Shown: positions 32,586-39,507 of the stretch, in pieces
Layout of the letters: the number at the start of each line of letters is the position of its first letter
Numbering within the stretch: the first letter of the stretch is position 1
NCBI GenBank assembly: GCA_910579285.1
Contig: CAJTTT010000020.1
Coordinates: forward strand, 1-62,435
Source of the DNA: an uncultured Lachnospiraceae bacterium
GTDB taxonomy: Bacteria > Bacillota > Clostridia > Lachnospirales > Lachnospiraceae
Direction of reading: 5' to 3'
DNA length: 62,435 bases
Notes under the pieces: model-generated
The model's input: the letters and a program-made list of their open reading frames with translations, nothing else
What the model was told of the DNA's origin: nothing
Databases searched by the model: none
Translations under genes and position numbers: made by a program

Positions 32586-34277
32586 TTATTCCGCCGAAAT
32601 AATGTAGTAGTAAATCGGCTGTCCGCCATACTGCAGTTCAATGTCACAGTCCGGGTACTTCTCCCCGATCTGATTACGCAGCTTTTCAGCATCCTCCTCC
32701 GTGATCTCCTCACCGTAGTAAACGCTGATCAGCTCCTTCTCCTCCGTCATCATGGCTTCCACCATACGGAGCGCCACAGAGGAAATCGCCGTTCCCACAG
32801 AGAGTATGCCGTGATCACCCAGCCCCATGAAATCGCCCTGTCTGATCTCCTGTCCGTCAATGTTCGTATCACGCACTGCATAGGTAACCTGCCCCGTGGC
32901 CACCGCCTTCATCTCCGAGAGCATGGTCTCCTCGTTCTCCTCCACAGATAATCCGGGCACATAGTTGATTACCGCCGTGATGCCCTGCGGCACCGTCTTC
33001 GTGGGTATCACCACAATTTTCTTGTCCTTCACAAGGGACTGCGCCTGGTTGGCCGCCAGAATGATGTTCTTGTTGTTCGGCAGGATAAAGATGGTGTCCG
33101 CATTCACCTTGTCGATGGCGTTTAACATATCCTCCGTGCTCGGATTCATAGTCTGTCCGCCCTCGATGATATAATCGACGCCAAGACCCTTGAATATCTC
33201 TGCAATGCCGCTTCCTACGGAGACGGCGATAAAGCCCACATCCTTCTTCGGGCCGGGCAGGTCATCTTCCTCCTCCACAGGTTTTTCCTCCTGTTTGGAC
33301 ATTCGGAAGAGCTTTTCCTGATGTTCCAGCCGCATATTGTCAATTTTCATGTTGGAGAGTGCACCATACTTTAACGCCTTCTGGATCGCCAGACCAGGAT
33401 CGTTGGTATGTACATGCACCTTTACCACGTCCTCATCCGCAACCACCACGATGGAATCTCCGATGGATTCCAGATAAGCCTTAAAATCCATCTCCGTCTT
33501 GATATTAAACACCTTGTTTAACATGATGATAAACTCGGTGCAGTAGCCAAATTTGATTTCCGCACTTGCCTGCGCCCCGTAACCTGCCGCACCCGCTGCT
33601 TTGCCGGAAACCGCCGCGTCTCCCTTATCCACAGTCAGATCAATCTCTTTTCCGAGATAAGCGTCATAGGCGCCTTTCAGCACCTGCATCAATCCCTGAC
33701 CGCCAGAGTCAACCACGCCCGCCTGCTTCAATACGGGCAGCATCTCCGGCGTCTGCAAAAGCACTTCATCCGCATGAGCGATCACCTGTCCCAAAAATTC
33801 GGACAGATCCGTAACTCCTGCATCCGCAAGTTCTCTCGCCTTGACCGCGCCTCCTTTGGCCACGGTGAGAATGGTGCCCTCCTTGGGCTTCATAACCGCC
33901 TTATATGCTGTCTCCACCGCTTTCTCGAAGGCTGTGGCAAGCACGGGAACCGTAATTTCCTGGCATTCCTTCACGCCCTTCGTAAACCCCCTGAAAAGCT
34001 GGGATAAAATGACGCCGGAATTTCCCCTGGCCCCGCGGAGCGACCCGGAGGAAATCGCCTTACACAGGGAAACCATGTCGATATCTCCCACATCATAGAG
34101 AGCCGACACCTCCCTGGCTGCCGCCATAATCGTCATCGTCATATTGGTACCCGTATCGCCGTCCGGCACGGGGAATACATTTAACTCATTGATCCATTCC
34201 TTCTTGCTCTCAAGATTTTTCGCTCCGGCCAGGAACATTCTGGCCATCAGGCCGGCATCTATCGTATATGAATCCAC
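32586..34277 (-). CDS. fakA: DAK2-domain fatty acid kinase FakA-like
   Basis: A 563-residue kinase that phosphorylates a fatty acid held by a DegV/FakB protein. The N-terminal DhaL/DAK2 domain has the ATP and metal loop FPVPDGDTGTNMTMT and SLRGARGNSGVILSQLFRG. The middle and C-terminal FakA domains follow, including FVILPNNKNIILAA-like ILPNNKNIIL and VVIPTKTVPQGITA. An acidic linker lies near residue 330. The adjacent upstream Asp23 gene and the downstream degV fit the usual context. Confidence 0.92.
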   Translation of the reverse strand: MDSYTIDAGLMARMFLAGAKNLESKKEWINELNVFPVPDGDTGTNMTMTIMAAAREVSALYDVGDIDMVSLCKAISSGSLRGARGNSGVILSQLFRGFTKGVKECQEITVPVLATAFEKAVETAYKAVMKPKEGTILTVAKGGAVKARELADAGVTDLSEFLGQVIAHADEVLLQTPEMLPVLKQAGVVDSGGQGLMQVLKGAYDAYLGKEIDLTVDKGDAAVSGKAAGAAGYGAQASAEIKFGYCTEFIIMLNKVFNIKTEMDFKAYLESIGDSIVVVADEDVVKVHVHTNDPGLAIQKALKYGALSNMKIDNMRLEHQEKLFRMSKQEEKPVEEEDDLPGPKKDVGFIAVSVGSGIAEIFKGLGVDYIIEGGQTMNPSTEDMLNAIDKVNADTIFILPNNKNIILAANQAQSLVKDKKIVVIPTKTVPQGITAVINYVPGLSVEENEETMLSEMKAVATGQVTYAVRDTNIDGQEIRQGDFMGLGDHGILSVGTAISSVALRMVEAMMTEEKELISVYYGEEITEEDAEKLRNQIGEKYPDCDIELQYGGQPIYYYIISAE

Positions 34278-34293
34278 TTATTTGATCCTCCCT

Positions 34294-34653
34294 CTAGTCA
34301 ATCACTCTCACACCTTCTACAAAAATATTGATCTTTTCCACTTCTATTCCGGCAAACTCTTCTACTTTATATTTTACACTGTCGATCAGGTTATCCGACA
34401 CCGCCAGAATGCTTACGCCGTAAGACACAATGATATGAAAATTGATGGTGAGCTTATTGTTGTTCAAAAAAACCTGTATGCCGCGCGTCATGCTGTCCTT
34501 TTTCAAAAGCTTGACCAGCCCGTCCCTGACGCTCATGCTCGCCATGCCGACAACCCCGAAGCACTCTGTCGCCACGGTGCCCGCATACTGCGCGATCACT
34601 TCCTGGTCAATAGAGATGTTTCCCATATGGGTATCCATTGAAGAGACTTTCAT
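34294..34653 (-). CDS. Asp23/Gls24 family envelope stress protein
   Basis: A 119-residue protein of the Asp23/DUF322 family, YloU-like. It has ISIDQEVIAQYAGTVATECF and GVVGMASMSVRDGLVKLLKK early, and ends with the alternating IEVEKINIFVEGVRVID. Family members coat the inner membrane or accompany FakA. The start has AGGAGGTAGTCT upstream. It is the first gene of the Asp23-fakA-recG-degV unit and diverges from rpmB. Confidence 0.92.
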   Translation of the reverse strand: MKVSSMDTHMGNISIDQEVIAQYAGTVATECFGVVGMASMSVRDGLVKLLKKDSMTRGIQVFLNNNKLTINFHIIVSYGVSILAVSDNLIDSVKYKVEEFAGIEVEKINIFVEGVRVID

Positions 34654-34693
34654 AGACTACCTCCTGATTATAATTAAGTAAACTGCTTATAGT

Positions 34694-34699
34694 ATTATA
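34694..34699 (-). promoter_or_regulatory. -10 box upstream of the Asp23 gene
   Basis: On the minus strand TATAAT, directly followed by an overlapping TACTAT, lies about 40 bp before the start codon. The -35 region is T-rich (TTTCTT at 17 bp), so the promoter is only partly convincing. Confidence 0.45.
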
Positions 34700-34747
34700 A
34701 CCCGATATCCAAAAAAAAGAAACTGAAAAAAAATCTGCAAATTATAC

Positions 34748-34776
34748 TTGCATTCTCTTCCACTTTCTGCTATTAT
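34748..34776 (+). promoter_or_regulatory. rpmB promoter
   Basis: TTGCAT (34748-34753) and TATTAT (34771-34776) are separated by 17 bp. Transcription would begin near 34783, so the hairpin repeat at 34792-34838 lies in the rpmB leader RNA. Confidence 0.7.
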
Positions 34777-34791
34777 ACAAATGTTGCAAAA

Positions 34792-34838
34792 ATCGAGTAA
34801 ACTCGATTGCGGGATCCGCTTCGCGGCCTCGCTATGAT
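34792..34838 (+). repeat. short hairpin repeat in the rpmB leader (family 3)
   Basis: ATCGAGTAAACTCGAT forms a hairpin. It is followed by TGCGGGA, a CCGC-TTC-GCGG hairpin and CTCGC. The layout CGATTGCGRGR-hairpin-CTCG matches the tandem pair at 10463-10564, on the other strand and in a different context. Confidence 0.6.
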
Positions 34839-34873
34839 AAAAAATAACACTACATTTGTTAGGAGGTGCTAAG

Positions 34874-35059
34874 ATGGCTAAATGTGATATTTGTGGTAAG
34901 GGCGCGCATTTCGGAAACAACGTCAGCCATTCTCATAGAAGATCAAACAGAATCTGGAATTCCAACATTCAGAACGTGAAATGTAAGGTGAATGGCGCTA
35001 GCAAGAAGCTGCATGTCTGCACACGCTGCCTGAGATCCGGCGCTGTGGAACGCGCATAA
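34874..35059 (+). CDS. rpmB: 50S ribosomal protein L28
   Basis: A 61-residue ribosomal protein. The start MAKCDICGKGAHFGNNVSHS and the end CTRCLRSGAVERA are typical, and it carries the zinc-binding CxxC pairs (CDIC and CTRC). That zinc-type form differs from zinc-free versions, which are used under zinc starvation in some bacteria. The ATG at 34874 has GGAGGTGCTAAG upstream. It is a single gene with its own promoter and terminator. Confidence 0.97.
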   Translation: MAKCDICGKGAHFGNNVSHSHRRSNRIWNSNIQNVKCKVNGASKKLHVCTRCLRSGAVERA

Positions 35060-35091
35060 TTCCATTTTTGTAAAACATAAGGTATTTAAGA

Positions 35092-35119
35092 AAGAGCTGG
35101 CATATATCCGGCTCTTTTT
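35092..35119 (+). terminator. rpmB terminator
   Basis: AGAGCTGG pairs with CCGGCTCT (two G-T pairs) around CATATAT and is followed by TTTTT. It lies 33 bp after the rpmB stop. Confidence 0.8.
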
Positions 35120-35161
35120 GTACGCCGCAAAATACACGTTTCCTAAATAATCACAGAGCAA

Positions 35162-35187
35162 AAGCAGGCCAAACCTTACGCCTGCTT
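35162..35187 (-). terminator. terminator overlapping the end of the J-domain gene
   Basis: On the minus strand AAGCAGGC and GCCTGCTT pair around a ten-base loop that contains the gene's stop codon, followed by TTGCTC. The T run is short. Confidence 0.5.
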
Positions 35188-35721
35188 AAATGTCTCATAC
35201 TCTCTTTTCAGCCTCTCATATTCCCTGTTAATTCTCTGAATGATCTCCGTGTCACCGGCCAGATTGTCGGGATGGTAAATCTTCGTCAGATCCTTATACC
35301 GCTTCTTGAGCGTCAACGGATTTTTCACGCCGCTGAAAAAGACACTGATCTCCGGGTACACGTCATAAAGTCCGTGCTCCTCCAGCAGTTCCTTCTCCGC
35401 CGCAAGCCTTGCCCACTCTTTGTCAAGCCTCCTGCGGTCCATATCCAGCTTCTGAAACCCGTCCTTTATGATCTCCAGCCTCTCGTCCACAAGCTGGTTG
35501 TCCTTCCGAATCCGATCCTGCTCCGCTGTCATCCTGCGGTTCAGATTCTTCATTTCTTCTTTAAACTGATCCTTCTCCTGCGCAAACTTCTCCCGCTGCT
35601 CCTCCAGCTCGGCAGAGGCTGTCATAATTCTGATATTCTCTTTAAAAAGCCAGAACTTCAACTCCTGCAGGGCGTCCTCGGTCGTTCCTTCATCCCGAAG
35701 TATTTCTTCCATATTCTCCAT
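35176..35721 (-). CDS. coiled-coil protein with a C-terminal J domain
   Basis: About 181 residues. Residues 1-30 are an acidic helix, about 35-110 are a long charged coiled coil (ELEEQREKFAQEKDQFKEEM and onward), and the last 50 form a J domain with the HPD tripeptide in YKDLTKIYHPDNLAGD. A J domain at the C-terminus after a coiled coil is unlike DnaJ, which starts with it. It could bring DnaK to a specific partner. The start at 35721 has GAGGATTACG upstream; the ATG at 35733 sits too close to its AAAGG. It lies 21 bp after a small membrane-protein gene and in the gerW-DUF2953 group. Confidence 0.82.
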   Translation of the reverse strand: MENMEEILRDEGTTEDALQELKFWLFKENIRIMTASAELEEQREKFAQEKDQFKEEMKNLNRRMTAEQDRIRKDNQLVDERLEIIKDGFQKLDMDRRRLDKEWARLAAEKELLEEHGLYDVYPEISVFFSGVKNPLTLKKRYKDLTKIYHPDNLAGDTEIIQRINREYERLKREYETFKQA

Positions 35722-35742
35722 CGTAATCCTCATATCCTTTGA

Positions 35743-35880
35743 CTAACAACAAAAAAAGCTGTACCCGATCAGCAAAAGCAGCACAATCAGCAAAAGCCCC
35801 AGAAAACGGTTCACCAGAAAAAGCATGATAATCATGCCTGCTGCGACACAAAATGCCACAAATCCAATCATTTTTTTCAT
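35743..35880 (-). CDS. 45-residue membrane peptide
   Basis: An open frame too short for usual gene calls. It encodes MKKMIGFVAFCVAAGMIIML, a short NRFLG turn, then a Leu/Ile-rich helix ending GYSFFCC. It begins with two Lys and has two possible membrane helices or one long one, and a Cys pair at its end. AGGGG lies seven bases before the ATG. It sits between gerW and the J-domain gene with small gaps on both sides, in the same direction. This supports a real gene. Function unknown. Confidence 0.6.
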   Translation of the reverse strand: MKKMIGFVAFCVAAGMIIMLFLVNRFLGLLLIVLLLLIGYSFFCC

Positions 35881-35935
35881 GGGCTACCCCTGTTTATGCT
35901 CTTATGATACTATATGCAGCCGTTCCCGAAAGGTG

Positions 35936-36328
35936 CTATTTGTTTTCCTCCGGGAATGCAATGTCGACAGCCGTATCATCGGCCAGCATCTCTTCCTTGG
36001 GAGATGTAAATTTCTCCACGATATCAGGAATCATGTCGAGCACCTTGGTGACCGTATCCTGATTCTTGATATTGACAAGCTTGGTGGTGCCATTCTTAAT
36101 CACAAGCACCGCACTGGGCGTCATCTTCGCAGAAAACCCGCCGCCACCGCCGTTTTTCTTATCTCCCGCGCTGGCGCCTGCGCCCACGCCGAAACTCACA
36201 TCCACCAAAGGCAGGATGATGGTATCTCCGACCTGCGTGGCGTCACCTACCACAGTCTTGGTTCCGATCACGGCATTCATGCCCTTCATCAGAGACTCAA
36301 TCACACCGCTAAAATTATTCTCAGCCAT
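35936..36328 (-). CDS. gerW: GerW (YtfJ) family sporulation protein
   Basis: A 130-residue protein of the GerW/YtfJ family, which in Bacillus is needed for normal spore germination. It has TKTVVGDATQVGDTIILPLV, the glycine-rich VSFGVGAGASAGDKKNG, and FSAKMTPSAVLVIKNG. The start has AGGAGGCAGTATAA upstream and directly abuts the DUF2953 stop. The pair with DUF2953 is conserved in spore-forming Clostridia (recalled), and supports a sporulating host. Confidence 0.93.
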   Translation of the reverse strand: MAENNFSGVIESLMKGMNAVIGTKTVVGDATQVGDTIILPLVDVSFGVGAGASAGDKKNGGGGGFSAKMTPSAVLVIKNGTTKLVNIKNQDTVTKVLDMIPDIVEKFTSPKEEMLADDTAVDIAFPEENK

Positions 36329-37393
36329 TTATACTGCCTCCTTTTTCAATAGCCCGTACAGTTTTCTGATATCCTTGTTAAAATAAATCCGAACCGCCGT
36401 TCGGATAAAAGTGAAAAGCCGAATCTTTCCCTTCACAAACACCCGTCCCTCGAGACGCTTCTTCTCAAAATCACCCGCCACATTCACTTTCGGTCCGAGA
36501 ATCGGATACAACATGCCGCATACCGCCAGAATTTCTCCTGTCGATGCGGGATCATCCATGCCGACAACGAGAGCCGCCTCAAATCTCTTTGGTTTCAGGC
36601 TCCTGGCAATCTTTTGAAGCTCTCCCTTACACAGGGCAAAGGAACGCTGAAAGGTCTCCCCCGCGATCACTTCCCTGTAATACTCTATAGTATCCGATAC
36701 AGACCTTATTTTATCACAGATATTTTGTATTGTGTACTGTATATTTTCAAAGAAACCCTTAATTTTCGCGAAAATACTGCGGATAATCTCTGGAATTGCA
36801 CGCAGCTTATCCATCCATGTGGGCTTTTTATCTGGATCTGTCGGATTTTCGCTATCTGCTGTCTGCGCGTCCTCTGTTTCACCGTACGCCGCGTCATCGG
36901 ATATGGTTTCTTTATCTGCCTTTAGTTCTTCTGTTTTTGTTTCTTCTGTCTTTCTTCTTTCTGCTTTTGTTTCCTCTGATTTTTTCTCTTCTGTCTTTCG
37001 GTCTTCTCCGCTCTTCTCCCCCGGTTCACGCCTCTTTGGCTGCTTCTCTTTCTTCTTCCGTCTCTTCTTATTTTTCCTGTTTTCCGTATCATCTTGGCCC
37101 GCGCTGCCCCGCTTCTCTCTCTTTGGCAGCCGGAAAACCGTAAACACCATAAGACGTGCCCGCACTGACAGGCTCCCCGAAAAACGTACCAGCACATTCA
37201 CGAAATGCAAAAGCCAGGTAATCTTCACCGTAATGGCGACCGGCGGCTCTCCCTCCCCCTCTTTCCTCACCGCCTCAATCTGGTAGCGGACGGGCACAAA
37301 GAGGGCGCAGGCAGTTCCAAGAATCAGCAAACCCAGAATGCACAGAAGCACAATCCCTATGATTTTTAAAACTAACAGCAGTATATGTAGCAT
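36329..37393 (-). CDS. DUF2953-domain membrane protein
   Basis: A 354-residue protein with an N-terminal membrane helix (residues about 2-32, rich in Leu and Ile). A short domain follows with FVPVRYQIEAVRKEGEGEPP and ITWLLHFVNVLVRFSGSLSV. A highly charged linker of Lys, Glu and Arg (about 95-190, with repeats of the type ETKAERRKTEETKTEE) comes next, then a C-terminal domain (AALVVGMDDPASTGEILAVC). The family is linked to GerW and sporulation, but its biochemical role is unknown. The linker is low in complexity and probably flexible. Confidence 0.85.
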   Translation of the reverse strand: MLHILLLVLKIIGIVLLCILGLLILGTACALFVPVRYQIEAVRKEGEGEPPVAITVKITWLLHFVNVLVRFSGSLSVRARLMVFTVFRLPKREKRGSAGQDDTENRKNKKRRKKKEKQPKRREPGEKSGEDRKTEEKKSEETKAERRKTEETKTEELKADKETISDDAAYGETEDAQTADSENPTDPDKKPTWMDKLRAIPEIIRSIFAKIKGFFENIQYTIQNICDKIRSVSDTIEYYREVIAGETFQRSFALCKGELQKIARSLKPKRFEAALVVGMDDPASTGEILAVCGMLYPILGPKVNVAGDFEKKRLEGRVFVKGKIRLFTFIRTAVRIYFNKDIRKLYGLLKKEAV

Positions 37394-37439
37394 TTCGTCT
37401 CCAAGTATCCTGTTTCAGACCGTCCGCATCCACGGACTC

Positions 37440-37823
37440 CTATTTTACGGTGAAAGGCTGCGATTCCAGCCGGGGCTGTGTATTGGCTGCATGGGCGTCC
37501 TGAAAATTTTCCGGGTCCATGCCGGAAAGGTACGTCACAAGCTGCGCCTGCCCAGTAGCGGCAACCGCTTCCTTTGCAATTCGTTCAATCACATCAAAAG
37601 CTTCCTCTCTGCCGTTTGCCAGTCCCACAATACAGGCGGGTGGATTTTCCTTATAGTACCACTGGGAAAGCATCTGGCTGTGATAGATCACAAGCTGTCC
37701 CGTATCCCCGTCATAGGCAATCACATACAGCCCCGGCTGTATTTTATGGCGCTTCAGCTTCTTTATGGCCTTTCCGGGCTTTTTTACAGTATCCCCAACA
37801 TAGAGGTTTTTATAAAATTTCAT
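37440..37823 (-). CDS. unrecognised conserved-looking protein
   Basis: A 127-residue soluble protein. It has a basic first third (VKKPGKAIKKLKRHKIQPG), a beta-rich centre (YVIAYDGDTGQLVIYHSQML), and a helix (EEAFDVIERIAKEAVAATG). I do not recognise a family or catalytic motif. It has a plausible start (TAGGGAATCCAC before the ATG) and a codon pattern like its neighbours, and it lies between DUF2953 and a small Cys protein on the same strand. Confidence 0.7.
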   Translation of the reverse strand: MKFYKNLYVGDTVKKPGKAIKKLKRHKIQPGLYVIAYDGDTGQLVIYHSQMLSQWYYKENPPACIVGLANGREEAFDVIERIAKEAVAATGQAQLVTYLSGMDPENFQDAHAANTQPRLESQPFTVK

Positions 37824-37948
37824 GTGGATTCCCTATTCAATCGCTCTCTTTTATCGCATGGGGCGCTCAAAAACTTCCTGTTTCACCGCTATCGGAAATA
37901 GTTTATCACATTTCCCCTAAATAAGACAGGGAAATTTCCCGCGCTGCC

Positions 37949-38122
37949 TCACATCTGTTTCCTGACGATCCTGTACTCATCATCCGGCTGGTAGAATGAA
38001 CAGTCAAAACTGCCGCCCCGCAGAAAATGGCTCATATCGTCCTCGTCCAGATCCACCATACACACATAATACTCGTAATCTTCATCATACTGATAGTTGC
38101 TGCAAGTATCGCAAATACTCAT
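37949..38122 (-). CDS. small acidic Cys-containing protein, DUF6472-like
   Basis: A 57-residue protein beginning MSICDTCSNYQYDEDYEYYV, with a further Cys in YVCMVDLDEDDM and in FDCSFYQPDDEYRIV. The four Cys could bind a metal. It matches my memory of a small uncharacterised Lachnospiraceae family (DUF6472). The ATG at 38122 follows GGCGGATGAT; the longer frame to 38173 lacks a binding site. Confidence 0.75.
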   Translation of the reverse strand: MSICDTCSNYQYDEDYEYYVCMVDLDEDDMSHFLRGGSFDCSFYQPDDEYRIVRKQM

Positions 38123-38231
38123 ATCATCCGCCTTTCCTGACTGTTTCGTACCGCGTATGTCCTTTTTGCGCAATTTTGTACCTTAATTTGTGCAATCTGC
38201 GCCGTTTAGCCCATAAAGCGGCAAGAAATGA

Positions 38232-38259
38232 TTGACTTCTCAAGCAGAAGTTTTATACT
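38232..38259 (+). promoter_or_regulatory. promoter of the HD-GYP gene with an internal palindrome
   Basis: TTGACT (38232-38237) and TATACT (38254-38259) are 16 bp apart. The palindrome ACTTCT-CAAGC-AGAAGT overlaps the -35 and spacer, so it may be an operator. The leader of about 95 bp contains a GGGACGTGCGTCCC hairpin. Confidence 0.65.
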
Positions 38260-38360
38260 AAATATGTACATTATCCCAAAAAGCAAACAGTTTCACCACT
38301 ACATATAGGGACGTGCGTCCCGCTTTTGCGCACAGCCCCGCAGAAACGGAGGTATTTTCT

Positions 38361-39422
38361 ATGAAAGATATTGCCCGCATGACACTGGAAGACGGCATGA
38401 TAATCGGTGAGGATATCTACAGCTACCAGAACGAGCTGATTGTTCCAAAAGACACCGTGGTGAACCAAAAGGTGCTCAAAAAGCTGGAACGCCACTCCAT
38501 CATCTGCGTCACCGTAAAGGAAGAAATCGACTTTGCCACCACGCACTTTGAAAAGGTGCGCCTGAGCAAAGAATTCCAGACATTCCAGCTCACCTACAAT
38601 AACTGCATGCCCATCTATGCCAAACTGATGAACCGTTTTGCTGAAACAGGCGTCTGGAAAAGCACCAGCCAGCTTAAGGATATCTATCTGAAGATCGCTG
38701 CCTGCGCAAAAACGGGGGAAGCGCTTCTCGATTTTCTTTACAATATGCTGCCGCGTGAAGATGCCATGACCCATGCCCACTGTCTCAACTCCGCACTGCT
38801 TGCCGGTGTGTTCGGCACATGGTGGGAATTATCGCAGGAGGACATGATGCTCTTAGTCCAGTGCGGCTTCTTTTACGATATCGGAAAACTGAAGCTCCCG
38901 CAGGATCTTCTCTGGAAATCCGAAAAGCTGACGGATCTGGAGTACACCAAACTGAAAACCCACACCATGCTCGGTTTCGATCTTCTGAAAGATCAGCCGG
39001 AAATCGGCGAACCCATCATCAAGGCCACGCTCCAGCACCATGAACGGTGTGACGGTTCCGGCTATCCCTCAAAGCTGCGGGGAGGCAAAATCAATGTCTT
39101 CGCCAAATACATAGCTGTCATAGACGCCTATGAGGCCATGACCTCCGCACGCACCTACAGACAGCCGCTCAACCCTTTCCAGGTCATTGAAAACTTTGAG
39201 CGGGAGGGCTATGAGAAATACGAGAAAGCCATTTTGCAGCCCATTCTCTACCACATAGCAGCCACACAGCTCGGCTTTATGGTGCGCTTAAGCAACGATG
39301 AAGAAGCGGTGGTTACAACCATCAATAAGGACAATCTGGCAAGGCCGCTCTTAAAACGCGAGAATGGAAGTTTCATCGACCTGTCCTCCAACCCGGAGCT
39401 GAAAATAACAGCCATCTTTTAA
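38361..39422 (+). CDS. HD-GYP domain protein with a degenerate HD motif
   Basis: A 353-residue protein with an N-terminal region (1-110) of the kind seen in HD-GYP response proteins, then the HD-GYP domain. Several signatures are intact: LKTHTMLGFDLL, LQHHERCDGSGYPSKLRGG and IAVIDAYEAMTSARTYR. However the HD pair itself reads FFYDIGKLKLP: Tyr172-Asp173, not His-Asp. Loss of a metal-binding His should impair c-di-GMP hydrolysis, so it may act as a sensor or scaffold. The ATG at 38361 has GGAGG upstream. It is monocistronic, one of few plus-strand genes, with its own promoter and terminator. Confidence 0.88.
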   Translation: MKDIARMTLEDGMIIGEDIYSYQNELIVPKDTVVNQKVLKKLERHSIICVTVKEEIDFATTHFEKVRLSKEFQTFQLTYNNCMPIYAKLMNRFAETGVWKSTSQLKDIYLKIAACAKTGEALLDFLYNMLPREDAMTHAHCLNSALLAGVFGTWWELSQEDMMLLVQCGFFYDIGKLKLPQDLLWKSEKLTDLEYTKLKTHTMLGFDLLKDQPEIGEPIIKATLQHHERCDGSGYPSKLRGGKINVFAKYIAVIDAYEAMTSARTYRQPLNPFQVIENFEREGYEKYEKAILQPILYHIAATQLGFMVRLSNDEEAVVTTINKDNLARPLLKRENGSFIDLSSNPELKITAIF

Positions 39423-39435
39423 GAACAAGTCCATG

Positions 39436-39460
39436 ACCGGGCGTTTCGGCGCCCGGTTTA
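39436..39460 (+). terminator. terminator after the HD-GYP gene
   Basis: ACCGGGCG and CGCCCGGT pair around TTTCGG, followed by TTATC. The T run is weak, but the stem is strong and symmetric and could also serve the converging PBP gene. Confidence 0.6.
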
Positions 39461-39507
39461 TCTATGCATACCGATCAGATTTCCTCTCCACACCGCACAC
39501 ATTCCCC

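Noticed and set aside
36732..37286. 184-residue Ser/Phe-rich frame
   Set aside because: Antisense to the charged linker of the DUF2953 gene; composition follows from that linker.
38266..38360. c-di-GMP riboswitch in the HD-GYP leader
   Set aside because: The leader has a GGGACG hairpin, but the GEMM core bases and the two-stem layout are not recognisable.
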